From Salvia splendens (lineage: Eukaryota; Streptophyta; Magnoliopsida; Lamiales; Lamiaceae): a stretch of 64,000 nucleotides of DNA. Position 1 is the first letter of the stretch. Each line of letters opens with the position of its first letter. The translations under genes and the position numbers were made by a program. Shown here piece after piece: positions 10,948 to 23,100 of this stretch. The stretch spans positions 17,640,589 through 17,704,588 of the forward strand of contig NC_056052.1 in the NCBI RefSeq assembly GCF_004379255.2, read 5' to 3'. Below the pieces are notes generated by a model. The model searched no databases. It was not told where the DNA came from and was given only the letters and a program-made list of their open reading frames with translations.

Positions 10948-11150
10948 CTCTCTCCGTTCCAAGAAAGATGACCCCTTCCTTGGGCGGCACAGGATTTTAT
11001 GCAGCTTTATTTTGTGTGTAAGTGGAGAGAGTAAAGTATGAGAGATGGAGTAAAGTAGAGATAAAAGGTATTTCCATTTTAAGTAATGGGTCATCTTGGT
11101 TGGGACAAACCAAAAAGGAAAGTGGATCATCTTCAATGGGACGGAGGGAT
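10948..11150. mobile_element. Stowaway-type MITE
   Basis: The left end is ctctctccgttccaagaaag and the right end is the inverse, ..cttcaatgggacggagggat. TA lies at 10946-10947 and 11151-11152. It is about 203 bp, without coding sequence, and nested inside the 10441-13726 element. Confidence 0.82.
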
Positions 11151-11389
11151 TACTTGAAGACAAGTATGGTTTAAGTGTGAGCAGTTTGATAAGACTCGTT
11201 TCATGCATTGGCTTTTGGGGTGATTTTACACATATTCGGGGAGATAATGCACAAATTTTGAGTTTAAGTGTGCAGGTTGCTGCTGGGTCCAGTAGATTGT
11301 GTAGATTGACCGAGCAGATGCAGATTGAGCATGAATGGAATGGAAATTGCCGAAAAGCCAACTAATTGACCAAGGGGAATTATCAGAAG

Positions 11390-12780
11390 GAGTAGGCAGT
11401 GCAAGAAGTGGGACAAAAGAGAGAGAAGTCGAAGGTACCCTTATTTTAAGGGTATATATATCAATCATGGATAGCATACCCTAGGAATTTGGGCCTCAAG
11501 CCTCCATATATAAAGGGGCCAATATTGAAGGAAGGGAGCAGCTTTTGCGGGAGCTCACCATTCTCACTCACAGTTAACAGTAGATAGAGTTCCTAGTTCC
11601 AAACCCACTCCAACTCTAGTTCAAACTCTCTGCCTCCTAGCTCAGAGGGGGGAATCTTTAGTTCTAGTTGTTTCCTTGCTGAAATCGTGTTCCACCGCTC
11701 CGTGGAGCGAAGATGGACTCTTTACATTCTATTTGGCATCGTTTTAGTTCTGTTTTTCTCAAGTATTTCTGGTGTTTGAACATCTTAGTTGTTAAATCTC
11801 GTAGTCATTTCGTTGTTGGTTTTGGATATTGTCTTTTGGAGTTTGGATTTGGTGTTATCTTGAAGTTATGGAAGTTTTCGTTAGAGTTTCTATTGAATCT
11901 GGTGATATTGAGTTTGTTTTATATTTTGTTGTATGTTTTTCAAAATTGGTAATCGTTTAGGACATCTTGATCTAGTTTGGTTCGTGTTTAATTTCCTAAA
12001 TCTAGCTTGTTGATGTCTGATTTCAGTGGATCTATGTTAGATTAGTGTTTCATTTCGTTGATCTAGTGTTCTCTATTCTAAATCTGCATGAATATGGTTT
12101 GTTTCTGCTTTTTGGTCATTCCGCTCGGTCAGTTAGAGTAGATCTGGCAGTTCTAGCTTAAATTTCGCATTTACGTCTTGTTTTTAAAGCATGTTATGTT
12201 TTCATTTCGTTGATCTATCATATGCTCTGTTTTAGTTGATTACATGAAGAAGATAAAGTAGAGGTTGTTAGAAATCCAGATATGAGTCTGCTGCATGTTT
12301 TTTACTTTTCACAGCTTTTCTACCACCTTAGCCATTTTAGGAAAATTGGTCTCCACTCTACTTTTACTCTTTATCTGCCTATTTTAGGCAAGTTTCCAAT
12401 ATGATCTTGTACTTGCAGGTGCTCCTAGTTGTTTAATCTTAAATTTAAATGTTTGTTTCAAGTTAAGTCGTTATGCATGTAGGTAGTCTAGTTGACCCGT
12501 TAGATAGAGTCTTCCGTTTAATCTTCTAGGTCCAGTAGATACTTTAACCCACTTAGTTTGCATGGCAGCAGTCAACCCTCCCAAAATGTCCCGAACACAC
12601 GCTCTTCACCTCCATTCTTGTGGGATTTGATCCTTACTTTCCTATACTAGCTAATAATATTTGTGGGTTAAGGTTTTGAAAGTAGCTTCGGATTGCTCAT
12701 CTGGCGATACGCAGATAGGTCTAGCTATTCTGCCTGATCAGTTTGATCCAGTCAGTCTGCTTGGTTCATTTGCGATTTTA
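11390..12780 (+). repeat. Promoter-bearing non-coding repeat (nested LTR or leader)
   Basis: There is a TATA box (catatataaagggg near 11502). A CT/CA-rich leader follows, then about 1.2 kb of T-rich sequence without long ORFs, ending near a phrase (tgtgggatttgatccttact at 12618) that I recall from internal borders of gypsy LTRs. This suggests a retroelement LTR or leader in plus orientation. The 79-residue ORF at 11713-11952 is hydrophobic low-complexity and is not called as a gene. Confidence 0.4.
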
Positions 12781-13823
12781 CATTCTATTATTTTAGAGCG
12801 CGCAAAAGGAAGTTGTTTCACAAGTCAATAGATCATCACAGAATGTATCACTCAAACGTGAAGCAATTATCCAACACTTAGAATAGAAATAAAGTAATGA
12901 ACAAAATAAATATTAAATAAATAGGAACTGTATAACAAAAGTCGTTACTAACACATCCCTAGAATTCTATGAATTTAGTTACACATGGTTGAATAATCTA
13001 AAGACATAGTTTTTAGGGGAAACAATAAAAACATAAGAACTAAAGTAATAAAATCCAAAAGGTTAAATCCTTGTAGCCTTGATCTCTTCTTGAATCCTTC
13101 TTCAAACCCTTGAACTTGATTTAACAGTGTAGAACTCTCAAATATTTCTTAGGAATTATGCAGCAAAAAGAAGATCCTTAATGATGAAGTTTGAGGGGGT
13201 ATTTACAGCCCAATTTTTGTGTACCATACTTATGGTAAATATTCAGCACAATATGGTAAATCATGGGGATAAAGTAGGTCAAATCTGTGCGCCGCATTTT
13301 CCCAGCGGGCCGCTACACCTTGGCCAGCGGTCGCTGTGCAATGTTCCGTAGCTTTTGTCTCTTGATCAGCGGTCGTTGCACTTTGTTTCAACGGTCGTTG
13401 GCAATCATCCCGTAGCTACTGGATCTTCTGGAGTGGTTGTTGCGCACGCCCCATCGGTCGCTGGACGTGTTCATCTTTCTTAGCACAACGTTCCCAAAGC
13501 GGACCGGTACTTGTTTAGCGGACCACTGGGCCTCTTGAAAGCTCCAGATTTCCAACTTCGACTTTTAGCTATCTTTTTATGCTCTATTTTGCACATTTCT
13601 CACAAAACATGTCAAAATACCAAAATAGATAAAATATGCAATTTATGGACATGTAATGCAACTTTGACACTCAAAACAGACCAAATAATGGCCTTAAAAC
13701 AGTGCAAAATCCGAGCGTATCAACTACTATGGAACGTACCAAAATGACAAAATGACTCTACTACTATGGAACGGAGGGAGAATGTCACAAATCCATAAAC
13801 GAGTATTAATCGGGTACCCAAAA

Positions 13824-15788
13824 TGTCACGATCCTACTCCCTAAATCGGAGAAAGTGTAGCTATGTCGCGACTAAATCTTACTGAAACTGTCTCAACTCA
13901 TCATAAGATGCTTAATTTAAAGGAAACATTGTCTGAATGTGTAGAGGGTACAAATCATACTGAATCAGAGTAGTTTTAGGACAATTGTCTTTGCTAAAAA
14001 CAAGTTTTAAATTTGCGTAACGGAAGAGTATCAAGACAGATTTAATATGTATGAAGACATACTACACCAGCTATCTTCCTACTTATTTAGTCTTCTGTCC
14101 CAACACCTCCTCGGCTTCGACATCGATCAACATACACATTAAAGAAAACAATATGCGGGGCTGAGTACTTGATGCACTCAGTGGGCTCATGCCGAAAACA
14201 TTTTTCTCTTTTAGTTGTCAGCTAAACTGAGTGAACACGGGGTTTTTCTGAAAACAAACCTCAGTCACTAAAACTGTTATTTATTTCTGAAAATAGACTA
14301 CAGTCATTTAAACTTCTGATGATATGCCATATCGGATCTGTGTGAACCGGGAATGTGGCCACATTCCAACGGTCACTGGACCGACCAACCTGGCGCTAGC
14401 TCACGGTCCCATGTGTACACTAGTCCGAGTAGGGTTTGCGGCCTACTGGGACCCGAATTCGATTAAACTGGTTTGGCATACCCAAACAGATAGGCAATCA
14501 TAAATCAAAACTGGACATGACAACTCATTCAAAAAATCATGTTTTCACATAAAACACGCTTTAAAAGAAAGAAGTGCCCACCTCGTTTGCTTAAACTCTT
14601 TCAAACGGGATCCAAGCCCCCTAGCTCAAGTGGTTGAGGGGCAAGGATACCGCGCCATCCTCGAGGTCACGTGTTCGACCCCTGGGAGGCGCATCTTGGG
14701 GATTAATTTCCCCTGGGGGGTTCTTGAGTCCTGGCCTGGACCCAGGCGCTGGGGGAGATAGGTTAACTAGGTCCCCTTGATTGGGTTGATAGGTTAACTG
14801 GTCTGGACCCGTGCTTGGGTAAGGTTGACTGACTCGTTCCTTCCCATCCCGACAACGAAGCGCAGCTCGGTGGTAAGACGCTTCACCTCCGACCGTTAGG
14901 CCGGGGGTCCGAGTCACTTCGGGGGGTAGATGGGGAACCATCGTCGATCCTCCTTAAAAAAAAACTCTTTCAAACTGGTGTTTTCCTGTCCTGAGTAAAT
15001 GGAAATGGGAGTATGGTATTTATAGATGTTGGAGTCTATGGCCCCTGGTTGTGCTCTAACATTATCACTGAAATTCTGGAGCATAAACTCCTGCATTCCG
15101 TGCTGCACATTTAACCGAAATTGGCTTTATCTGGGTCTAGTACTGGCTAATTTATGAGCTGTCGTCTTTTATTGCAGGTGCACCAGAAGATTGCTTTTGT
15201 GGCTTATTTCCTTGACCATAGCAGGTCTGAATGGAGGTGGTACGGGCTGCAGGGACTCAGCCTTGCAGAGTGCAACCACTGAGGTAAAATTTTGTTGGCT
15301 GAGTTGCCCTTCTCGGCCTAGCTCTCACTCACCTTTCTGAAAGGTATTGTTCCCCTTCCCTTTTCTAATACATGGTATTAGTTGTCTCTTATTCATGCAT
15401 CCAAACTCCCCAACTAATGTGTGTTCTGGTTCGTTTCTGGCTAGGCATTGGCCTACGTCATGCGGCTAGCCGCGGAGAGGGTGCTCCCTTGATGCCTCGC
15501 CCATTCGGGCTTTCTGAAATCTGGGCCGAGGCGGCCTATTCGAAGAAGATCGACATAGTTGCTAGGAACTCAACCATGTAGTTCGACTTAAACTTGTTTC
15601 CCAATTTGTACGAAATTCAATGATAGTTGGTGCACGTTTCTTTCTAGAAATTGTAATTTATTACTTTTGAAATTCTGAAATTTGTATTTATACTCTTATT
15701 CAATAAATAAAAATACTCATTCATTCTTTATATAAGATTCTAGTATTTTATTTCATAATTCTCGAGAATCTAAGTCTCGGCTATTACA
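13824..15788. mobile_element. Solo LTR, TGTCACGA...ATTACA family
   Basis: The segment begins TGTCACGATCC and ends GGCTATTACA, with the same five bases CAAAA immediately outside each end (13819-13823 and 15789-15793). That is the 5-bp target duplication of an LTR retroelement. No internal coding region is present, so it is a solo LTR left by recombination. A second, longer member lies at 31853-34550. They share several words, for example gctgagtacttgatgcac and gtgyactagtccgagtaggg. A dimeric SINE sits inside it. Confidence 0.82.
14607..14961 (+). mobile_element. tRNA-derived SINE with two tRNA-like heads
   Basis: Pol III promoter-like boxes appear twice. The first head has tagctcaagtggttgagg (A box) and cgtgttcgacccc (B box) at 14620-14683. 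The second has cagctcggtggtaagacg and gggtccgagtcac at 14861-14914. A poly(A) tract ends the unit (14955-14961). The flanking direct repeat aaactctttcaaac occurs at 14593-14606 and 14962-14975, 14 bp and identical, which is a target-primed insertion signature. A LINE partner would have mobilised it. It lies within a solo LTR and is younger than it. Confidence 0.85.
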
Positions 15789-15793
15789 CAAAA

Positions 15794-18700
15794 CCCAAAA
15801 AATTCTTACATCAACTTGACGAATCTGTACCCGAACTCGTAATTTCTGGTCCTGGCTACCCAAACCCATTGGGTATCGAGTCGAGATCAGGTATACTCAA
15901 TTATTTGATTTAATTTTATAAATGTAGTCATTTATTTAAATTATCTCATTTACTTAGTACACTAGTATGAAATTTAACAAATAGTACTACTTTCCATTCG
16001 TTCCATTAAAATAGAGAATTTGGAAATAACACAAATTTTAGTGTAAATTTTAGTAAACTATGAGAGATTTAGAAAAAAAAGTGAATGAAGTATTGTCAAT
16101 AGAGAATGAGACACAACTTATTAAAAATAAAAAGTTACTAAAAATTGAATCGAACTAATTTATGTGCATACTAAAATGACAAATGTGGACTATTTTTTAT
16201 GCACCGATAGAAAAATAATTACACTAACATTAATAATTTAAGAGCTACTTAACATAGAGACCATAGTAAAAAAAATAAAGAACAAAAACCAAATGTTTCG
16301 TTTGTCTGCAATTAGGAGTCCCGATTTTGTACATATTTTCAAAAAATTAAAGGAAAATTGGTGAAAAAATAGTGACAAAGTTAATAAAATATTAAACCTA
16401 CTTAACATTTATAGTAAAAATTAACTAGAACTCCTAATCGTGGACAGACCGAATTGGTCTCAGGACTTCTAATCGTGTAGAAATGATTGTCTATAAAATA
16501 AAAACAGAAAACAAATATTTAAGTTACGTTTTTGCTTTATCTTGTTTTTGAGCATTTCTATGTAAATATACGTTTTACAATTATAAAATCACGATCTTAG
16601 CTCAAGCTCAGAGACTTTATTTTATTTTCTTCCTTCAATACTATGGTTATATAATAGTATTTGAATAAAGATGAATTAACAAAAATTATACATATAAAAT
16701 GCCCTTCAAATTTGAATTGGATAAGATACAAAATGCCCTTCAAATTTGAATTGGATAAGATGCAAGTATTTTGAATTGGTAGCATCATTAGTTACATACT
16801 TCTATGACTAATTTTACCCTATTTTCAATTATATAAGGAAAAAATACTATTACAATTTTTAATTAATCATTTATATTAAAAAATGTAATTGATTTTATTT
16901 TTCAAAATACTACCATTATTAAAAGATTCACAAATAAAATTTAAATAGAATATTCATTCATATTTTAATGGAATAAGTTTTTTTATTCATTTTATTTAAA
17001 CTATCACAATGATACGAAGATAGATAATTATTCTTTTTTTCTACAAAATATGGGCAAAATACTCTTTTATTTAGAATTTCTCTAGAATTGTGCCACATAT
17101 ATATTTTTTTAAAACTACTGATATTTTATATTTTAATTTCTATCTTTTAATTTCACAAGTATTATAGTAGTAGATATTGGTAGATATTTCAAAAGAGAGA
17201 AAATTGTTTGTTTGCAAAAGAAAATATTCATTTAAATTTCTTTAATATATTTTCTTGTGATAATATATTTTTATCTTTTATAAATATTATTTTGCTAGTA
17301 TATAAGTATATTTTTATTTTATATAGTGTACTATGCATTCGTAAGATTTCAAAATAAAAATTTTATATAATTAAGAAATTATTACTATTGGATGATATTA
17401 TGTGGATATATGACATTGCTATAAAATATTATTACTAATATAATAAGGGTCAGATGATGGAAGATTTTTTAACTCAGTATATATAATACAATCTTCTAAT
17501 GTATAGCTCGTGCTGCACAAATGAATAAAATAAAGAAAAGTTGAAATTATAAGATAAATCACAATAATTTTAATGTTTCACAAAAATATTTAATTTCATA
17601 ATTATTTTCGTAGTGCGTTGAACAATATATTAATATGATAATAAGGATGGTCCGATGATAGCAACTCGTGACACCCAATATGTGACATATCCTTTAATTG
17701 TATGGCTACCAGATAAATTGATATAGTGAATTAGTAGATAATAAACTCCTATAATTTTTAAACTCATATTATAAAATTAATATTTGATTAATATTTATTT
17801 TTATATTCTATAGTGAACATACTAGAGGTAATTTGATTATGGAAGGTCGTCCCACTTGGCGTCCACCTATGGCACATTCTTCCATTGTATTATTAATTAT
17901 ATATTCAAAATATATGCTAGATAATTAAATCTTCGTTCACAAAATTTTGGCAATAGTAACAAATGACTCTATTGACATTTCTATACATATTTCTCTGTGT
18001 ACTACTACTCCTATACAACAAATATTCAAAATTACAAGTTTCAAATTATATTTCAGCAAATATTAAAATAGTTGAAAATATAAAATAAAATACAATGTAC
18101 ATACGAGATCCAAATTAAAAAAATATAATGTAAATTAGTTAGTCTTTTGTATAAAAGGATAATATAAATAAATTTATAAAAAATAAGTTTATAAAGATTG
18201 TTTTATAAATAAAAATGTAAATTATTGATGAAAATATTTAAGATATTTGAAATTACAAGCTTCAAATTATATTCCAAATCACAAATATTAAAATAGTTGA
18301 AGAAAATGAAATAAATACAATGTACATACGAGATTCAAATTAAAAAATATATATATTAATTTATTTTTTAAATAAAATAATTTTATAATACGGTAATATA
18401 TTATTATATTATTTTTAAAATTATTTTAACTTAATTAATATTAATTCAATTATCAATATCTTCACTGTTTTTTTATTTTTTTTCTTTAAACTTATTTTCA
18501 TATTTCTTATTGAAACTAGAAAAAACATGATGTAAAATATTTGTTTAAATTTTTTAGAATAAAATATTTTTATTAGACAAAAAATTTAAGTATTTTCTTT
18601 TTATATATATATTTGAAAGTACTATAGTTCATTCCTTAATTAATATGAGGGGTTATAATGTAAAATTGAAGTACAATTAAAATAGGTAAATCCCGTAATC

Positions 18701-20190
18701 ATGCAAATGATAGAAAATGACAAATATAACCCAACTTTATATATACAATTTTTGTTAATTTATCACTACCCATAGTATTTTCTTTCCATTGGTGGAAGAT
18801 ACATGTTTAAATGCGAAATTGATAAAGTATGAGAGATAGAAATAAAATGGGTGAAGTATGAAAGCAAAAGAGAAAATGTGAATAAAATATGAGAGATAAA
18901 GATAAAAGTGAGTAATAAATTGAATGTAGCTTTCTATTTTTAGTATAGCCTAATTTTGATGGACAAATGTAAATGAAAATATGAGACTATTTTTCGATGG
19001 AGGGAGTAAATTTAAAATACAAATATATCAAAACACCGATATTAATATTATTATTTATACTAGTATAAATCATTGATAAATTTGAGATTAATGTATAATT
19101 TAGATAAACTATATATGTATGATGGAAAAAATATAAAAGTTGTTCTTGCTCAAGCAGCATACAAATAGGACTACAAAAACAAACTCATGTAACGAATAGC
19201 TTTTTCTCATTAAAATGGGAATATAAGATTTTTACAAGGTGCTCTAATCATGCTTTTATAGTATATACCCTAATAAGTAATAACATCACCTTGATCTAAT
19301 TAAAAATGGGGTGACTTAGTGTTGATTAATGCATCATACGTTTCATAAGAGAGGTTAGGACCGATCAGGTTGTAAATGTCTGTCTGCGATGGTCATGAAT
19401 TGAGTTATAATCAAATTACTTTATGTTGTGATAATAAACAATAACTGAAGCCTACATAATTCGCACAATTTATTTGAATTTCTTGGATACACATACATCA
19501 CCTTGTTAAGAAAACAAATGTGTCGATCTCAGGCCTCTTGGCGTGATGGTCTTTTCTTTTATAAGCAAATGAATAGAAATTTTAAAGGACACGAGATTTT
19601 TGGCCTCAGGATGATTAACTATTCACCAAGAGATAATTTGGAGACACTACTCCATCCGTCCACCATTAAGGTATAGAGCAAAGAGATTAAATTTTAAAAT
19701 TTTGCATCTTAATAAAACAATCTTGTTACATTTTCCATTTAGTATCTATATTCGAATGAATACATACTAATAAATAAATTTTTGCTACAAATAACTTATG
19801 GAATCTTGGTCTGTGACAAATCTTGATTTTGTACTTTTATGTTAATATAAGTCTTAAACGCTCACAAGAAGAAGATTAGGAAAAGGAATACATAGAAAAA
19901 CAAGACAATCAGTGATGATTTGAAATTGGAATCATGTATGTGTATGAACAAAGGAGCTGCCTATAGCTATGTCTAGTAATCTAATGGAAGCACAACAAGA
20001 ATTACAACAACACAAAGTTACAAGGGAAGATAATTACATAATTTTCCTACACTTTCCAAAATCATCTATGCCCTAATCAAAGAAGAGATGCTACTATTTT
20101 CTCTTGCTTGAGGCCAGTGTATTGGTTGCATTAAACTAAGAAGAGGCTTACTTACACTTCATTTTACTACCATCAGTCCTTATCCTCATC
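15794..20190. other. AT-rich gene-free region
   Basis: I find no ORF with protein-like composition and no RNA gene. Visible items are a 34-bp tandem pair (16697-16764), some degraded Stowaway ends (gatggagggagta at 18998-19010; ctccatccgtcc at 19650) and three loosely similar ~70-bp segments near 17445, 17645 and 17840. The last of these suggest an old AT-rich repeat, unassigned. The final 150 bp before 20200 are probably 3' untranslated sequence of the formin. Confidence 0.5.
16697..16764. repeat. Two-copy 34-bp tandem repeat
   Basis: The unit aaatgcccttcaaatttgaa.. occurs twice in succession, nearly identical, with a 34-base period. It is a short local duplication with no coding sense. Confidence 0.8.
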
Positions 20191-20199
20191 GTCTTCGTC

Positions 20200-23100
20200 T
20201 CAACTATCCGGTTGTCTACTAGGAATTAGGCTATCAATTGGATCCTTATTCACTGTTGATGTACTAGTAGGATTCTCTACTTTCCTAGTTATTGTGTCTG
20301 GCTTGTCCTCTTCTTCCGAAGTCGAATCATCTGAACTATGAGGACACGTATTAGGTATGGTTGCGACCGGAGGAGATTGTTTTTGAGGTGCAGCAACTGG
20401 ATCATCTTTGGCAGTTGATGTAGCCTCCTCTGAACTTGAATCATCCGACTCATCTGAATCATCGGAACTATCCTCCTTTTTAGGCTTTTGCTCCTCTTTA
20501 GGCTTCTCTTCCGCTTTAGGCTTCTCCACTTTAGGCTTCTCCACCTTTGGCTTTGCTGGTGTGGCTTTAACTTCAAGGCAAACCTTATCTAGTATCACAA
20601 GGAAATCGCGAACGACTGAGAATAATCGCAACCCTTCATCCACCTTCCCTGAAGTTCCATGAAAGTAATCTGCGGTGCTCTTGATGAGGGCGATTATTCG
20701 TTTCTCTTCCTCTAACAACCACCTGACATTAGCCTCGGAATTCTCCACAAAAGACCTCAACGTCTCTTGAAACCCCTTGTCTTCTTCCTCTATGGTCTTC
20801 ATCTCCGTGTTGAGGAAATCGCGTGCTTTAACAAGTGCATAGCCGAGCCTTCCAACTGTCCCGGTTATGTTATTAATATCTAAAACTGCAGCTCGCTTCA
20901 CACTCTCAAGATCATTCCCAAGACGTGACACGGCCTGAAGACCAAGGCTCCTTAAATTCTCATCCGTGTCTATGTCAGAACCAATGTCAAAATCTTCAGA
21001 CACAATGCTGGACATGCTTCGCGCCTCTCTTTCTGCTCGAGCAGCTCTTATGCCTTCCCCTCGGATTATTTCTTGGACGACAAAATGCAGCAATGTTGTT
21101 TTTCCGTCTAATCCTTTCACATCCGCTAACTTTAGAAGCGTGTCAAGCTTAAACGCTTGGGCACCACCGCGAAACGTGCCACTGTTCATGCGGTTTCCTG
21201 TTTTAAGAACTGCCTCAAGAAGTTTGAGAAACAGTCTGTTTTTCCGCAGTTCTGTGCTAGCAGCCTGCAACATTCCGAGAAATTATACAATTTTGAATAC
21301 TATAACACTGATGTACATCCGGATGTACAGTGCATTCATAGCTTTATTAATACGATAAAAAGTATTATTAACCTTCATAGTTGATGAGCAACGATAGATC
21401 AGTAGCTTACCTCCAAGACGACGAAAGAGTCTTTTAGTGACGCTGACTCCTCCTCAAGGACGCTCATGAAATAAAGACATTCTAGCCTCTTAAACGCGAA
21501 TGGAATATCAACCATGACCTTTAGAAAGCGTTCAGCAGGACCTAGCTGCATCGGGTCACCTGGGAAAAGTCGCAGTTTTAGTTCTTCTTCAGAAGTAGGC
21601 GCCATCTTTAACAACGTCTGAACAAGTTCTACAGGAAGCTCATTACCTACATAACTCGAAAAAAAGGAGGATATAACATCTCTAGATAGTTTACCACAAC
21701 AAAGAAACTGCCAATACATGAAAATATTCTGTATCCATCACTGAAATAAATCCGTTGTGCAAATGAACAGAAACAAGGGTGGAAAAACAACCTTCTTCGA
21801 GTGCATCACGGACTTCTACTGTAGTCACGCCTAATGCTTTGATCAGAATTGACAGATTCTGAGCCTTCTTGGCATCAATTATTTGAATGAACTTAGGAGC
21901 CTCTTGGGAAGCGTCTTTCTTCATCCCAAGCTTGTTTATACCTGCAGGGGCGTATCCGAATAGTGTTTCGATCATCTCTTCATTGAACCTATTGACAGAA
22001 TCATTATGTGTCAAACAACAACTTCACATAAAACACCATTTGAATAACTGAAAAACCATCAATAACAACTTACTGAAATGATCCTTCTTTGATCTGACTC
22101 CAAACCATTGAATCATCAGCACTGGCATTCACCTTGTCCCAGAAGAAAGGCTTCAGCTTCGTCTTAGACTCACCTATATCAAGATCTCCCTCGGATGAGC
22201 TGGGTGCATGTAGTGCACCCCTAGGAGGTCTCACCCCAGGAGGCCGTGGAGGACCACCTACACCAGGAGGTGGTGGAGGTGGTCCCGGAGGACGTGGACC
22301 ACCAGGAGCTCTAGGGGGTGGCGGTGCTCCAGGAGGCAGGGGTGCTGGTGCCATTGCTCCTGGTGGCCTCAGTATAGTGAGAGCTGGTGCGGAAAGTGGT
22401 GGAGGTGTTGAAGCCGGGGGCAGGGGAGACCCTGTGCCAACTAGGCTGGCAGGGATTTTCCTCCCAGGAGGCGGCTTTAGAGGCGTAAATATAGGTGACC
22501 CAATCAGTCCAGAAGTCGCCCCTTCAGTGGAGTTGGCAGCGCCGTCACCAGAAGTTCCAAGAGGCATCTCTTTCTTGAAACTGCTTGAGTTAGCCAGTGT
22601 AAGTGCATCATTCAGAGAATGTGAGCTGTTGAGGGAAGGTTCTTCATTCACACCATTTGACTCCATAAATAAGGTTCCGCTACTTCTGCTATGGCTCAAA
22701 CTTCCCATAGACCGCGATTCCAAGTGTAAGTTCCCGCTACTCTTGGTATTCCCGAGGCTGTTGCCAAGCTTTTCTTCGTTTGTTGCCGTTCCTAGAGTCA
22801 ATGACTTCTGCGAAGAGGCTAAAGCATTGAGGAAACAAGCATGAGTGTGAAGGCAAACAGTTAAGATAAGGCAAAAAATGAGTTATACAAGAAAAAAAAA
22901 ACAAAAAAAAAAGTACCTACCGGAGGAATTGTCACCTAAGGTCAAGCTGAGGAGAGGCCTCACATCGTTTCGACCGGCAGCAAAGCTACTTGCGTAGAAG
23001 AAATAAAACAGCAGGATACAAATGATTAAGGTCAGGGATGCGGTTACCCCGATAGCAAGCATGATGGTTGGGAATGGATCAGCTTGCTCTCCGGATTTCT

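Larger units (their letters stand above)
10441..13726 (-). mobile_element. Non-coding LTR-like element with 6-bp target duplication
   Basis: The element runs from TGCAAGTATAC to GAGCGTATCA and is flanked by ACTACT on both sides. It has no gag or pol. The right ~800 bp (12900-13726) and the left ~230 bp resemble the termini of a widespread gypsy LTR family, as I remember it, read on the minus strand. The interior carries another insertion with its own TATA box (see 11390-12780) and a MITE. It is best read as a solo or non-autonomous LTR with nested insertions. The LTR identity is inferred, while the ends and target duplication are visible. Confidence 0.6.
10212..13780. mobile_element. Stowaway MITE split by a 3.3-kb insertion
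   Basis: The left half starts at 10212 (ctccctccgttccataatag, preceded by TA at 10210-10211). The matching right end (ctactatggaacggagggag) lies at 13761-13780. Between them sits the LTR-like element at 10441-13726. The halves were therefore one MITE before the insertion, which dates the insertion as younger than the MITE. Confidence 0.75.

Noticed and set aside
10708..11361. 217-codon minus-strand ORF
   Set aside because: It crosses a Stowaway MITE and a non-coding LTR-like interior; composition is low-complexity (Lys/Thr/His/Ser) with no motif.
14607..14700. True tRNA gene
   Set aside because: A and B boxes are present, but I could not form a proper acceptor stem or anticodon arm, and the A tail and target duplication show a SINE.
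14621..14941. 106-codon minus-strand ORF
   Set aside because: It is the antisense of the SINE; the Pro/Gly-rich reading comes from its tRNA-like heads.
22134..22844. 236-codon plus-strand ORF rich in glycine
   Set aside because: It is the mirror of the formin's proline-rich FH1 exon; the glycine runs are the antisense of CCN proline codons.
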